From positions 1-64,000 of the forward strand of contig JACQDV010000092.1 in assembly GCA_016200915.1 (NCBI GenBank): a stretch of DNA of 64,000 nucleotides. The letters are read 5' to 3'. The position numbers and the translations under genes are program-made. Of this stretch, positions 16,553 through 24,963 are shown piece by piece. This DNA is from Sphingobacteriales bacterium (GTDB taxonomy: Bacteria; Bacteroidota; Bacteroidia; Chitinophagales; Chitinophagaceae). The notes under the pieces were generated by a model. The model did not search any database. It was not told where the DNA came from and was given only the letters and a program-made list of their open reading frames with translations. Position 1 is the stretch's first letter. Each line of letters begins with the position of its first letter.

Positions 16553-17662
16553 ATGATAGCATCCATGGCAGAAATTCAAAAACCAATAATTGGCTTTAGT
16601 TGTGGTGATTTAAACGGTATAGGACCCGAACTGATCATTAAAGTTCTGGGTGATTCGAGAATACTTGACCTGTGTACTCCCGTTGTTTTTGCTTCTAATA
16701 AAGTGATCAATTTTTACAAGAAGGCTTTACCTGAAATAAATTTTAATTACCAGGCGATCAGGGATTATAAGTTTAACCCCAAAGTGATCAATGTATATAC
16801 CTGCTGGGAAGAGGATGTAAATATCACCCCCGGCTCACTTAATGAAGTTGGAGGCAAATATGCAATTAAGTCATTAATCGCCGCAGTACAGGCATTAAAA
16901 GAAAAAGTAATTGATGGACTGGTAACTTCGCCTATACACAAAAAAAATGTTCAAAGCAATGATTTTAATTATACCGGTCATACACCATATTTAAAAGCTG
17001 CTTTTGAAGCTAAAGATGTAGTGATGATTCTTACCGCACAAAATTTAAAAGTAGCATTGTTATCCGAACATGTACCGGTAAGTGATATTGCCAAAGCTGT
17101 AACAAAAGAAAATATTTTAACGAAGCTTGAAATATTAAATCAATCACTAAAAAAAGATTTTGGCATCAGTAAACCACGCATTGCAGTATTGGGTTTAAAT
17201 CCACATGCCGGTGATGAAGGTTTGGTAGGAACAGAAGAAGACACGATTATTAAACCAGCTATTAAAGAAGCGAAACAAAAAGACATGATGGTGTTTGGAC
17301 CTTATAGTGCAGATGCTTTTTTTGCCAGGGGACAATATGAAAAATTTGATGCCGTGCTGGCAATGTATCATGACCAAGGTTTGATCCCGTTCAAATCATT
17401 AGCCATAGGTGAAGGAGTTAATTTTACAGCTGGTCTTCCTGCAGTACGTACTTCACCTGATCATGGAACTGCATTTGATATTGCCGGCAAGAATAAAGCA
17501 GATGAATCTTCCATGCGGGAAGCCGTGTTTACAGCCATTGATATTTTGCGTAACAAATTTGATTATGCAGACAGCAGGAAAAACCCGTTGCGTAAAATGA
17601 GTCATATTGTTTTACGTGGTGCCGAAGATGAAAAGATTGAACAGCAACAGGAAGGAGCTTAG
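16553..17662 (+). CDS. pdxA: 4-hydroxythreonine-4-phosphate dehydrogenase PdxA
   Basis: NAD-dependent enzyme of pyridoxal phosphate synthesis that acts just before PdxJ. Family blocks are clear: GFSCGDLNGIGPELI at the N-terminus, TSPIHKKN, TGHTPYL, LGLNPHAGDEG with a metal-ligand His, MYHDQGLIPFK with another, and RTSPDHGTAFDIAG near the C-terminus. 369 residues from the first ATG, 365 from the ATG at 16565 (MAEIQKPIIGF); the second fits the promoter position better. It converges on the LolA-like gene with a 2-base gap, so no separate terminator is seen. pdxJ is not nearby. Confidence 0.96.
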   Translation: MIASMAEIQKPIIGFSCGDLNGIGPELIIKVLGDSRILDLCTPVVFASNKVINFYKKALPEINFNYQAIRDYKFNPKVINVYTCWEEDVNITPGSLNEVGGKYAIKSLIAAVQALKEKVIDGLVTSPIHKKNVQSNDFNYTGHTPYLKAAFEAKDVVMILTAQNLKVALLSEHVPVSDIAKAVTKENILTKLEILNQSLKKDFGISKPRIAVLGLNPHAGDEGLVGTEEDTIIKPAIKEAKQKDMMVFGPYSADAFFARGQYEKFDAVLAMYHDQGLIPFKSLAIGEGVNFTAGLPAVRTSPDHGTAFDIAGKNKADESSMREAVFTAIDILRNKFDYADSRKNPLRKMSHIVLRGAEDEKIEQQQEGA

Positions 17663-17664
17663 TG

Positions 17665-18354
17665 CTATTTATTGAATGCCGACTCTTCCAATCCTTTATT
17701 GATGATATAGGATGAATAAGTTAATTCCACCTTCCCTTTCTTTGGCTTCCCATCAGGCTGCTTTTTTTCAGATCCATCGTCGTAATCAAATGTTACTCCT
17801 TTGGGAAGTTTATATTCTTTGGTATTAAAGCTAAAGATCACTTTATCGGGTAACGCATAATCAGCATATTTTCCATAGCTCATCTCCAGTTCATAGGTAC
17901 CATTGTCTTTGGTAGTTGTTTTTGATTTCATCACAAGTTGTTTCACCGGATCAATATATAAAGTTGATAAAACCACTTCATTGTTATCATCATTGGGCAA
18001 TAGCTTAATTACTCTTACCTCTGTACTTCCAATTTTTGCAGTGCCTGCATCTAATACCGAATAACCATCTTCGGTCAATACATTATTCAAACTGATGCTG
18101 ATACTTCCTTTGGGTATAAGCGATATACCGCTTTCATTTTTGATCTTAAGTTTGTTTGGCTTCTTGAAAAATACTTTGATGCTGGCCACCGGAACTTTCA
18201 TAAAGATTACATTGGTTTTCATTTTGCCTGATGCTACATAATCATTCACCTTCTCAATTTTTGCCCGTACTTGTTTGAGCAATTCATTTACTTCCTGAGC
18301 CCGTAAGGAAAACCCGGTTATTAACAAGCAACTGATCAATATCCATTTTTTCAT
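17665..18354 (-). CDS. LolA-like periplasmic protein
   Basis: 229 residues from the ATG at 18354 (MKKWILISCLLITGFSLRAQ), a good signal peptide; an upstream in-frame TTG at 18360 is less likely. The body has the LolA/LolB-like pattern: a helix (VNELLKQVRAKIEKVNDY), then strands with FKKPNKLKIKNESG and LYIDPVKQLVMKSKT. LolA carries lipoproteins across the periplasm, but distant members of this fold have other lipid-handling roles. It starts 9 bases after the ABC permease stop and is probably the third gene of that operon, so it may work with the exporter. Confidence 0.8.
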   Translation of the reverse strand: MKKWILISCLLITGFSLRAQEVNELLKQVRAKIEKVNDYVASGKMKTNVIFMKVPVASIKVFFKKPNKLKIKNESGISLIPKGSISISLNNVLTEDGYSVLDAGTAKIGSTEVRVIKLLPNDDNNEVVLSTLYIDPVKQLVMKSKTTTKDNGTYELEMSYGKYADYALPDKVIFSFNTKEYKLPKGVTFDYDDGSEKKQPDGKPKKGKVELTYSSYIINKGLEESAFNK

Positions 18355-18363
18355 GTTCAAAAT

Positions 18364-19245
18364 TTAGCTGAGAATATCTTTTTTCTTAAAGCATGCTATC
18401 GCTAATCCAACAAAAAGAAACATATAGGCGACCAATATAAAAAAGCTTTTGCCAATAGCAGGTAGATTTTCAATAGACCCTTTTATTGTTTCTCCTTCTT
18501 CTGTTGATTTAACATAGAAGAACCCCTTCCATGCCACCATATGTGAAGTAAACAAATATGGTTTCACCGTTTTATCATACAACGGAATATTCATTTCAGA
18601 AAGAATCGTAAGCACAATTACAATACTGATGGTAGCTACGATTGGCCCAACAGCATTGTCAGCAAATACAGATAAAAGCAGCGATAAAGCTGCCACAGTG
18701 CTCATCGCCACCGTAGCATAACCAAAGGCCATTATATATCTCCACAGCACATCATCAGCCTGCATTTGATGAAAACTGTCATTACGCAATACAACCATAT
18801 CATTCGTTCCAAAAATCAACATACTAATTAATAATGCCAGCACTGCCATCCAAATCAGCAATAAAATAACATAGATTACAGATGCGGCGAACTTTACCAG
18901 TATGAGTTGGGTTCTGCTCACCGGTTTAGTCACTAATAATCGTAAGGTACCCATATTAGCTTCACCTGCTACTTCATCTGCAGCAATTAATGCTACCAGT
19001 AGTGGCACATGAATCAGCAAAGTATTCAGGATAATGAAACAAACGAGATAGCCATTCAGCACTTTCTCATTTTGAAACTCAAATGTGTCTGAAAGCCCAC
19101 TCATCATAAAGTCGATGTACGACTTTCCATCATATTTTAAAGCCACTTGTACTACCGCCACAATTGCCATCACTGCCGCAAAAGCAATATAAGTGCGTGG
19201 ACGTTTATAAATTTTAAAGAGTTCAATTTGCAAAAGTTTCCACAT
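18364..19245 (-). CDS. ABC-2 type exporter, permease subunit
   Basis: 293 residues with six hydrophobic segments (first at about 19-37, last at about 267-286) and a large early loop. A typical ABC-2 coupling region is seen around GEANMGTLRLLVTKPVSRTQL. Pairs with the ATPase gene upstream, which it overlaps by 23 bases, a strong sign of one operon and coupled translation. Substrate unknown; related pairs in Bacteroidota include NosY-like and drug or lipid exporters. Confidence 0.9.
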   Translation of the reverse strand: MWKLLQIELFKIYKRPRTYIAFAAVMAIVAVVQVALKYDGKSYIDFMMSGLSDTFEFQNEKVLNGYLVCFIILNTLLIHVPLLVALIAADEVAGEANMGTLRLLVTKPVSRTQLILVKFAASVIYVILLLIWMAVLALLISMLIFGTNDMVVLRNDSFHQMQADDVLWRYIMAFGYATVAMSTVAALSLLLSVFADNAVGPIVATISIVIVLTILSEMNIPLYDKTVKPYLFTSHMVAWKGFFYVKSTEEGETIKGSIENLPAIGKSFFILVAYMFLFVGLAIACFKKKDILS

Positions 19246-20158
19246 GGCGGTTTTGAGTTGTGATACTGAGAAAATAATCTTCTAAAGAATGTCTTGGACT
19301 TAAAGAATAAACCTGCACATCTATTGAACTAAGCGTTTTAAATAATGAGGGAATATCATTCCGGTGCATACGCAGTAAAATCGTGTCACCTTCTTTCGCA
19401 TATAAATTATTGTTCCAGGGTGTTTGCTGCAGCTTCTCCCATGTTGACGCCACATCAGCAACAATTAATTCAACCAATGTATTAACCGGATCAAATAATT
19501 CTGTTGCTGTTCCTTCCTGTATTTTCTTTCCCCTGTCAATGATCAGCACACGATTCGCAATAATCTCAATTTCATTCAACAGGTGCGAAGAAACAATTAC
19601 TGTTTTACCCATTGATCGGCTCAGTTGTAAAATAAGGTTGCGGATGTCAGCAATTCCCTGCGGATCCAATCCGTTCACCGGTTCATCCAGGATAATTAGT
19701 TTAGGATCGTGTATTAAAGCCACTGCAATTCCCAGCCGCTGTTTCATTCCCTGTGAAAAGGTTTTAATCTTACTATCAGCCCGGTCAATCAATCCCACTA
19801 ATTCCAGCTGTTCTTTTATTTTATGGGAAGGAACTTTAACTCCGCTGATCTTTGCAAACAAAGAAAGATTTTCCTGTGCTGTTAAATATTTGTACAAATC
19901 AGGTTTTTCAATAACGGCGCCCACATTTCGCAGTATTTCTTTACGGTGTGTTTTTAGATTCATACCCATTATCTCAATATCCCCATCAGTTGGCTCTATT
20001 AATGTAAGTAGCATTCTTATAGTAGTAGATTTACCGGCGCCGTTCTGACCAAGAAATCCATAAATGTCACCTTCATTTACACTGAACGACAGATCGTCCA
20101 CTGCTTTAAGATCACGGAAATGTTTGGAAAGATGATTGACTGAAACAATTGCTGTCAT
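19223..20158 (-). CDS. ABC transporter ATP-binding subunit
   Basis: 311 residues. Walker A GQNGAGKSTT (about 38-47), signature FSQGMKQRLG (about 134-143), Walker B LIILDEPVNGLDP (about 154-166) and the switch His in SSHLLNEIE. The C-terminal extension after about residue 220 is typical of the drug/NatA/CcmA-like branch that partners ABC-2 permeases. First gene of a three-gene operon with the permease and the LolA-like protein. A possible -7 box (TACATTTG) lies 5 bases before the ATG. The exported substrate cannot be read from sequence. Confidence 0.93.
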   Translation of the reverse strand: MTAIVSVNHLSKHFRDLKAVDDLSFSVNEGDIYGFLGQNGAGKSTTIRMLLTLIEPTDGDIEIMGMNLKTHRKEILRNVGAVIEKPDLYKYLTAQENLSLFAKISGVKVPSHKIKEQLELVGLIDRADSKIKTFSQGMKQRLGIAVALIHDPKLIILDEPVNGLDPQGIADIRNLILQLSRSMGKTVIVSSHLLNEIEIIANRVLIIDRGKKIQEGTATELFDPVNTLVELIVADVASTWEKLQQTPWNNNLYAKEGDTILLRMHRNDIPSLFKTLSSIDVQVYSLSPRHSLEDYFLSITTQNRHVETFAN

Positions 20159-20385
20159 TGGTACAAATGTAAGCAGGGAAACAATTGGATGAATTTATCA
20201 AAACATAAATCGAAGTAAAAAGTTCATTCGCCGAAAGAAAGGGTTAATTGAACGAATAGATACAGACAACCCGGTTAATGTTTACATCTTTGTTATATCA
20301 GTAAAGTTTCATAGGGAATCAAATAAGATTTATAAACAAATAATTAATTATAAACTAAAAACAACAACAGAAAAATTCACAATGA

Positions 20386-20419
20386 AAAACCGGGATCGCT
20401 ACCCCGGTTTTATTTTTTT
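20386..20419. terminator. Bidirectional terminator-like hairpin
   Basis: AAAACCGGG / CCCGGTTTT stem (20386-20394, 20403-20411) with T-rich sequence on both sides, stronger on the plus strand. It lies 9 bases beyond the stop of the minus-strand winged-helix gene. The rest of 20159-20427 shows no gene. Confidence 0.8.
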
Positions 20420-20427
20420 ATCAAACG

Positions 20428-20718
20428 TTATTTCTTTGGAAGATACGATTGGAGTGCGGTTACGTAATTTTCAAAAGCATTAATCCCTTTAGGGGTAATT
20501 TTACAAATGGTTTGCGGGTAATTATCTTTAAACTGTTTGATCACTTCAATATAGCCCGCCTCTTTCAATTTATTAATCTGTACACTCAAATTACCGGCTG
20601 TAGCATTGGTTTTTTCCCTGATAAAAGTAAACTCGGCCTCTTTCACTCCAATAAGAAGAGAAATTACTGCCAGCCTTAGCTGTGAATGTAATATGGGGTC
20701 GAGTTCTTTAAAATCCAT
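20428..20718 (-). CDS. Winged-helix transcriptional regulator
   Basis: 96 residues from the ATG at 20718 (MDFKELDPILHSQLRLAVISLLI); a longer frame would run into the upstream gene. It matches the small single-domain winged-helix group related to MarR/PadR regulators (ATAGNLSVQINKLKEAGYIEV is the recognition helix and following helix). No ligand domain is present. It starts 19 bases after the stop of the duplicated membrane protein, so the pair is likely one transcription unit. Regulators of this type in Bacteroidota often sit next to such membrane genes and may control them; the target is unknown. Confidence 0.88.
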   Translation of the reverse strand: MDFKELDPILHSQLRLAVISLLIGVKEAEFTFIREKTNATAGNLSVQINKLKEAGYIEVIKQFKDNYPQTICKITPKGINAFENYVTALQSYLPKK

Positions 20719-20737
20719 TATAAATGAATATGCTTCA

Positions 20738-21928
20738 TTAATTTTTATAAAATTGACGGTAGGCAATATGGCCGGGAATTATGTACCCGGTCAAAACGCA
20801 TATGGCATGTACCAGTAAAATCTCAGCCCCTAATTTTTCCCTGAAATAAAAAACCGCCATTGCCCCTATCCAGTTAATAGCTGCACCAACATAAAAAAGT
20901 GTAAACCGGAAAGCGGCTGCATATATAAACATCCAAAATGCATAAAGCTGGAGAAGAAAACCAAAGTTTATTCCGTTTTCTTCAAGTCCGGTAACAGCAG
21001 TTCCGTAAACAATTATAGCAAGGCTTATAAAAAAGGCAAAAGTGAGTTTAGACAAAAGTTGGTTTGTATAGGTTTTAACCCGTGATTTTCTTTTTAGAAC
21101 AGTTGATCTTAGTATATAGTATAAAAGTAAAATTCCTGCACAAATATTGAACGCCTGCCATACATAGCTTCTATATTCCCATTGAAACTTAATAGAAAGA
21201 TAGTGTAGGGAACTGGCAATAAATAATAACCACCCCCAAATAATCCACCCCATCCCGTTATCTTTTTCAGCGGATTTTGCCTGTTTAATCATTGAATCGA
21301 TTAAATTCAAACTTTCAGCCGGGTTAAAGTTTTTATCTTCCATGCTCAGGCTTTTTTTTTGTTGATGATTGCGTAATAAATGTGCAGGAATAATATAGCT
21401 GATTAATAGAGCGGCTACAGCAAACAGCATCTGGTAGTCAAAGTCGAACCAGGCAGATACAATGCTTAATACCCATGCCAGAATACCGCCAATAACCAGT
21501 GGAGTAAACTGTAAAATTTTCCCCGAAACAAAAGTACCCAGCCCATACATCATTATAAAAAAGGGATAGCAATAGTACCAACCCATTTTTACAAACAACA
21601 TACTTAATACAAAAAAACTAATGCCCATTCCCAGCCACAAATTGCTCATACTTTCGCCCACATAGGTTTTTACTTTTACTTTTCTCCCATCTTTAATAAT
21701 CCAGTAATTGCTTATAATAATACCAATGAATAATACATACCATACCCGGAAAAAATTTTCATAATGCAAAATCACTTTTAATACAAACTGGCCGCTAATA
21801 GCAAGGGCAGTAAGCCAGCCCCACAATAAAAAATATTTGCTGTTATCATTTAGAGTCTGCCGGGTTTTATTAATCATTTCAGTAATAACCTGCAGACTTT
21901 GCTGTGTTGAAAAATTTTCTTCGTTCAT
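20738..21928 (-). CDS. Membrane protein with a tandem duplication
   Basis: 396 residues made of two similar halves. Half 1 (about 5-190) begins STQQSLQVITEMINKTRQTL and goes on to a KYFLLWGWLTAL segment; half 2 (about 205-395) begins NPAESLNLIDSMIKQAKSA and goes on to GWIIWGWLLFIAS. Both continue with a charged KVKTYV/RVKTYT stretch and end near IIPAHLL / IIPGHIA. Each half carries about five to six hydrophobic segments. No enzyme or transporter signature is seen. Upstream of the winged-helix gene in one unit. I infer a fusion of two genes that in relatives may be separate. Confidence 0.82.
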   Translation of the reverse strand: MNEENFSTQQSLQVITEMINKTRQTLNDNSKYFLLWGWLTALAISGQFVLKVILHYENFFRVWYVLFIGIIISNYWIIKDGRKVKVKTYVGESMSNLWLGMGISFFVLSMLFVKMGWYYCYPFFIMMYGLGTFVSGKILQFTPLVIGGILAWVLSIVSAWFDFDYQMLFAVAALLISYIIPAHLLRNHQQKKSLSMEDKNFNPAESLNLIDSMIKQAKSAEKDNGMGWIIWGWLLFIASSLHYLSIKFQWEYRSYVWQAFNICAGILLLYYILRSTVLKRKSRVKTYTNQLLSKLTFAFFISLAIIVYGTAVTGLEENGINFGFLLQLYAFWMFIYAAAFRFTLFYVGAAINWIGAMAVFYFREKLGAEILLVHAICVLTGYIIPGHIAYRQFYKN

Positions 21929-21994
21929 GTGGCGTGGTGTTGAATAATCAAATATAAAAGTCCATGAGTGGTTTATCTCACGGACTAATTAACA

Positions 21995-22624
21995 TTATTT
22001 ACACTGTGCAATCATTTGTTCCGTCTGCTGCTGGCCCCAGTGCGGGTAAAGTGGTTTTACCTTTTCAGCTTTATATAGTTCCAATGCTTTTTCAAAAATA
22101 GGTTTGGCTTTTGCTTTTCCCCCACCGAATTGCTCAGGTGTTCCAAATATACTCATGCCTTGCAAGTAATACAGTCTTGGATTGTTAGGATCCAGTTTTA
22201 AACCTTCCTGCATAGCGTTACCGGCCTCTTGTCCGTAAGTCATCCAACGGCTCTGCGGATCAACTAACATTTGCTGAGATGCAGCCATATTACGAATGGA
22301 ACATATTTCCGCATTCTTCTCAATGGCTTCTGCTTTTGCGCAAAGAGCTTTTACTTTTTCACTATTGGCATCTTTATCCAATGTTTTATCCATCCAGCCG
22401 GCAGTAGTTAATGCCAGCCCAGCATAATAATAAGGCAACCATTGTGTCTTTTCGGCGTCACCAATCCTTTCAAAAGCGTTAGCAACAGCCTGTAAGTCTT
22501 GTGTTGATTTTGCTGAGTCCAGCAAAATCAATTGCTTTTGCATAGCGGCAGTAAATTTTTCGCTTTGTGCATTTACTATTGTTCCGAACAAAACAGCAAA
22601 TGCTGCAATCAGTAAGTGTTTCAT
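21995..22624 (-). CDS. Small periplasmic protein with helical-repeat character
   Basis: 209 residues, signal peptide 1-19 (MKHLLIAAFAVLFGTIVNAQ). The rest is alpha-helical and Ala/Gln/Lys-rich; NNPRLYYLQGMSIFGTPEQFGGGKAKAK-like blocks and the regular helix spacing suggest a tetratricopeptide-like fold, but no clear TPR consensus is read. It follows the TonB receptor gene by 25 bases in the same direction, so the two are probably cotranscribed. It may assist receptor function, but this is inference. Confidence 0.7.
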   Translation of the reverse strand: MKHLLIAAFAVLFGTIVNAQSEKFTAAMQKQLILLDSAKSTQDLQAVANAFERIGDAEKTQWLPYYYAGLALTTAGWMDKTLDKDANSEKVKALCAKAEAIEKNAEICSIRNMAASQQMLVDPQSRWMTYGQEAGNAMQEGLKLDPNNPRLYYLQGMSIFGTPEQFGGGKAKAKPIFEKALELYKAEKVKPLYPHWGQQQTEQMIAQCK

Positions 22625-22649
22625 GTTTTATTGTTTAAATTTTTATTTC

Positions 22650-24866
22650 TTATAAATTATTGTTGATGGCATCGTCTGAACGGTCAACACCAAAACTTAA
22701 GAAAATACCAATGAAATAGAAACGTTTCGCAGGAGGATTAACTGCCTGTTTGATTAGCCCATTATACGAATAATTATAATTGTAAACCTGGTTGCTTCCC
22801 AATACATTGTTTACACTGGCAAAAAACACCCAGAATGCTTTGGCATTTTGTTTGCCCACACTGGGTACCCAGTTTACACTAAAGCCCAAACTGTGATAAT
22901 CTTTTGTTCTTCCCTGGTCAGCTATATTATATTTACCATTGCTTAACTGAAAATTATAGTAAGGCCTTCCGGTTGCGTAACTATAGGTAAGATTGAAACC
23001 TGTTTTTATTTTCGTTACAAAACGCTTGGTTACAACAGACGCAGTATGGTATGCTGCAAAATTGGGAGTGAGTTTTTCCGGGTAATTCTGGTAATCTCTT
23101 TTAGTATCGAGATAAGAATAGCTTACCCAGTAATCAAAGTTTTTAAATGTCTTTTTATCTCTCCAGAAAAATTCAAATCCCTTTGCATATCCATCACCTG
23201 AGTTAGAAGTAATGGGATATGTTTTAATCAAATCTTCATATTTTTTGTAAAACAACTCTGTACGGAATATCCTGTTATTGGTTGTTTTCTGATAATTGAT
23301 GATATAATGAATTGCTTTTGTATAACCCAGTTTAGTGGTGTAGATCATTTCAGTATTCTCCGGCTTTTGGTAGAAAACTCCATAAGCAGCAGATACCTGT
23401 GCATCTTTACCTGTTTTATATGCCAATGATAAACGGGGAGCAATGTTGGCCTTCTTCAAAATAGAAGAATATTCAAATCGTCCACCCACTTTGGCGGCAA
23501 TGGCATTAGTAATATAGATATCTGATTCTCCAAACACTGCATTATAGTTATCAATCAAATTAGTGATGTAAGTATTATAAATGCTTCTGTCTTTGCTGTA
23601 CCAATACTCACTTCCAAAACGAATAGAATTTATTCCCAGCCTTTTTTCAAATACAGCTCTTACAACAGCAAAATCCTGGCGATGATTTAATGTAAAGTTC
23701 TTGCCATCTATATAGGATGCGTTGGTTGTTACAGGAATATTATAAGCATTTTGAATCTGCTGCTGAATATCATCTTTATTAATGCTGAAACCTGCACCTA
23801 AATTCATTTTCCATCCATTACCTAAGTTTTCTCTCCAGCTTAAATTGTTATACCAGTTATAATTCTTTAATGAAAAGGCATCTTTTAATGCCGCACTGTC
23901 AATATCTGTTCTTCTTAATCCCAAATCACCTTTAGCAAAAGTGGTGTAGTATTTTATCATACCACCTCTTTTTGTTTTAATACGAAAGTTAGCATCTCCA
24001 TTATGAAACTGTGGTATCTTAAAATAATCCGGTGTTTGTTTTACGATGTTGAAATAAATACCAAGGTTTGCATAACCATAACTTCCTCCCCAGGAAAATT
24101 TTTTATCTTTTGATAATTCCTGGTAGCCACCACCCCATGTTAATGGAGAAACAAAAACGTTGGCTGCTGATTTCTCCGGTAAATCAATAGACTCCAGTAT
24201 TAAAGCTGACGACAAAGCCTGCCCGTATAAAGCAGAATAACCACCGGCCGTAAATACTGTTCCTTTAAATAAGAATGGAGAAAATCTTCCCCGTGAAGCG
24301 ATATCAGGCACACTTGCGAAAAATGGATTATTCACTAATGTACCATCAATAAACTGTTTGGTTTCATAACCGGCGCCTCCACGAACAAATAAACCTTCCT
24401 TTTCACCAACCTGCTGTGTACCGGGTAATGTTTTTAAAGCCGCAGTAATATCAGCATTACTGCCTGCAGTTGTTGCTATGTCTATAGAATTAAGAACTGT
24501 AGCTGCTCTTTTTTTATCACTTGCTTCAAAAGTGCCGGCAGTTATAACCACTGCTTTTAATTCATTAAATTCTTCTTTTAATTCAATAGAAAAACTGAGT
24601 GGTTCAGAATTTATTGTAATCTTTTGTTCCCATCCTTTATAACCGGTAAAACTTACTACCAGTATATGATCACCTTTTTCTGTAGTGACGAACTGAAACC
24701 GGCCAGCGGTATCACTGGTGGCTCCATCATAACTATCTTTAATAGTAATGCTGGCACCAATTAGCGGACTCTTTTTATTATCTGTTATCCGGCCTGAAAT
24801 CCTTGCCTGTCCTGCGGTTTGCATGGTTATCATCAAACCTATTAATCCGATTAGTATGTTTTTCAT
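22650..24866 (-). CDS. TonB-dependent receptor with CarboxypepD_reg-like domain
   Basis: 738 residues. Signal peptide 1-19, a carboxypeptidase-regulatory-like domain (about 21-105: ARISGRITDNKKSPLIGASI), a plug domain (about 115-235, with VFTAGGYSALYGQALSSALI) and a C-terminal 22-strand barrel. It does not end in the usual Phe: several residues follow the last FIGIFLSFGV strand. No SusD partner is near, so it is probably not a classical glycan SUS locus; substrate unknown. A TATGTTTG box and an AAGGAAGG stretch lie before the ATG. Confidence 0.9.
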   Translation of the reverse strand: MKNILIGLIGLMITMQTAGQARISGRITDNKKSPLIGASITIKDSYDGATSDTAGRFQFVTTEKGDHILVVSFTGYKGWEQKITINSEPLSFSIELKEEFNELKAVVITAGTFEASDKKRAATVLNSIDIATTAGSNADITAALKTLPGTQQVGEKEGLFVRGGAGYETKQFIDGTLVNNPFFASVPDIASRGRFSPFLFKGTVFTAGGYSALYGQALSSALILESIDLPEKSAANVFVSPLTWGGGYQELSKDKKFSWGGSYGYANLGIYFNIVKQTPDYFKIPQFHNGDANFRIKTKRGGMIKYYTTFAKGDLGLRRTDIDSAALKDAFSLKNYNWYNNLSWRENLGNGWKMNLGAGFSINKDDIQQQIQNAYNIPVTTNASYIDGKNFTLNHRQDFAVVRAVFEKRLGINSIRFGSEYWYSKDRSIYNTYITNLIDNYNAVFGESDIYITNAIAAKVGGRFEYSSILKKANIAPRLSLAYKTGKDAQVSAAYGVFYQKPENTEMIYTTKLGYTKAIHYIINYQKTTNNRIFRTELFYKKYEDLIKTYPITSNSGDGYAKGFEFFWRDKKTFKNFDYWVSYSYLDTKRDYQNYPEKLTPNFAAYHTASVVTKRFVTKIKTGFNLTYSYATGRPYYNFQLSNGKYNIADQGRTKDYHSLGFSVNWVPSVGKQNAKAFWVFFASVNNVLGSNQVYNYNYSYNGLIKQAVNPPAKRFYFIGIFLSFGVDRSDDAINNNL

Positions 24867-24882
24867 CCTTCCTTACTTTACA

Positions 24883-24890
24883 CAAACATA
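24883..24890 (-). promoter_or_regulatory. Putative -7 box (TATGTTTG) for the TonB receptor gene
   Basis: Exact TAnnTTTG on the minus strand, 16 bases before the ATG. Confidence 0.55.
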
Positions 24891-24922
24891 AAGTGGTTTA
24901 TATTATAAACCAAATTTATTTT

Positions 24923-24955
24923 AAAAACCCCCTGTTGTTTATTCAGGGGGTTTTT
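24923..24955 (-). terminator. Intrinsic terminator after the propeller T9SS gene
   Basis: AAAAACCCCCTG / CAGGGGGTTTTT stem (24923-24934, 24944-24955) with T-runs on both strands. It separates the T9SS gene at 24964 from the TonB receptor promoter. Confidence 0.9.
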
Positions 24956-24963
24956 ATTGTTTT

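Noticed and set aside
22650-24866. SusC-type glycan uptake locus
   Set aside because: No SusD-like gene lies next to the TonB receptor.
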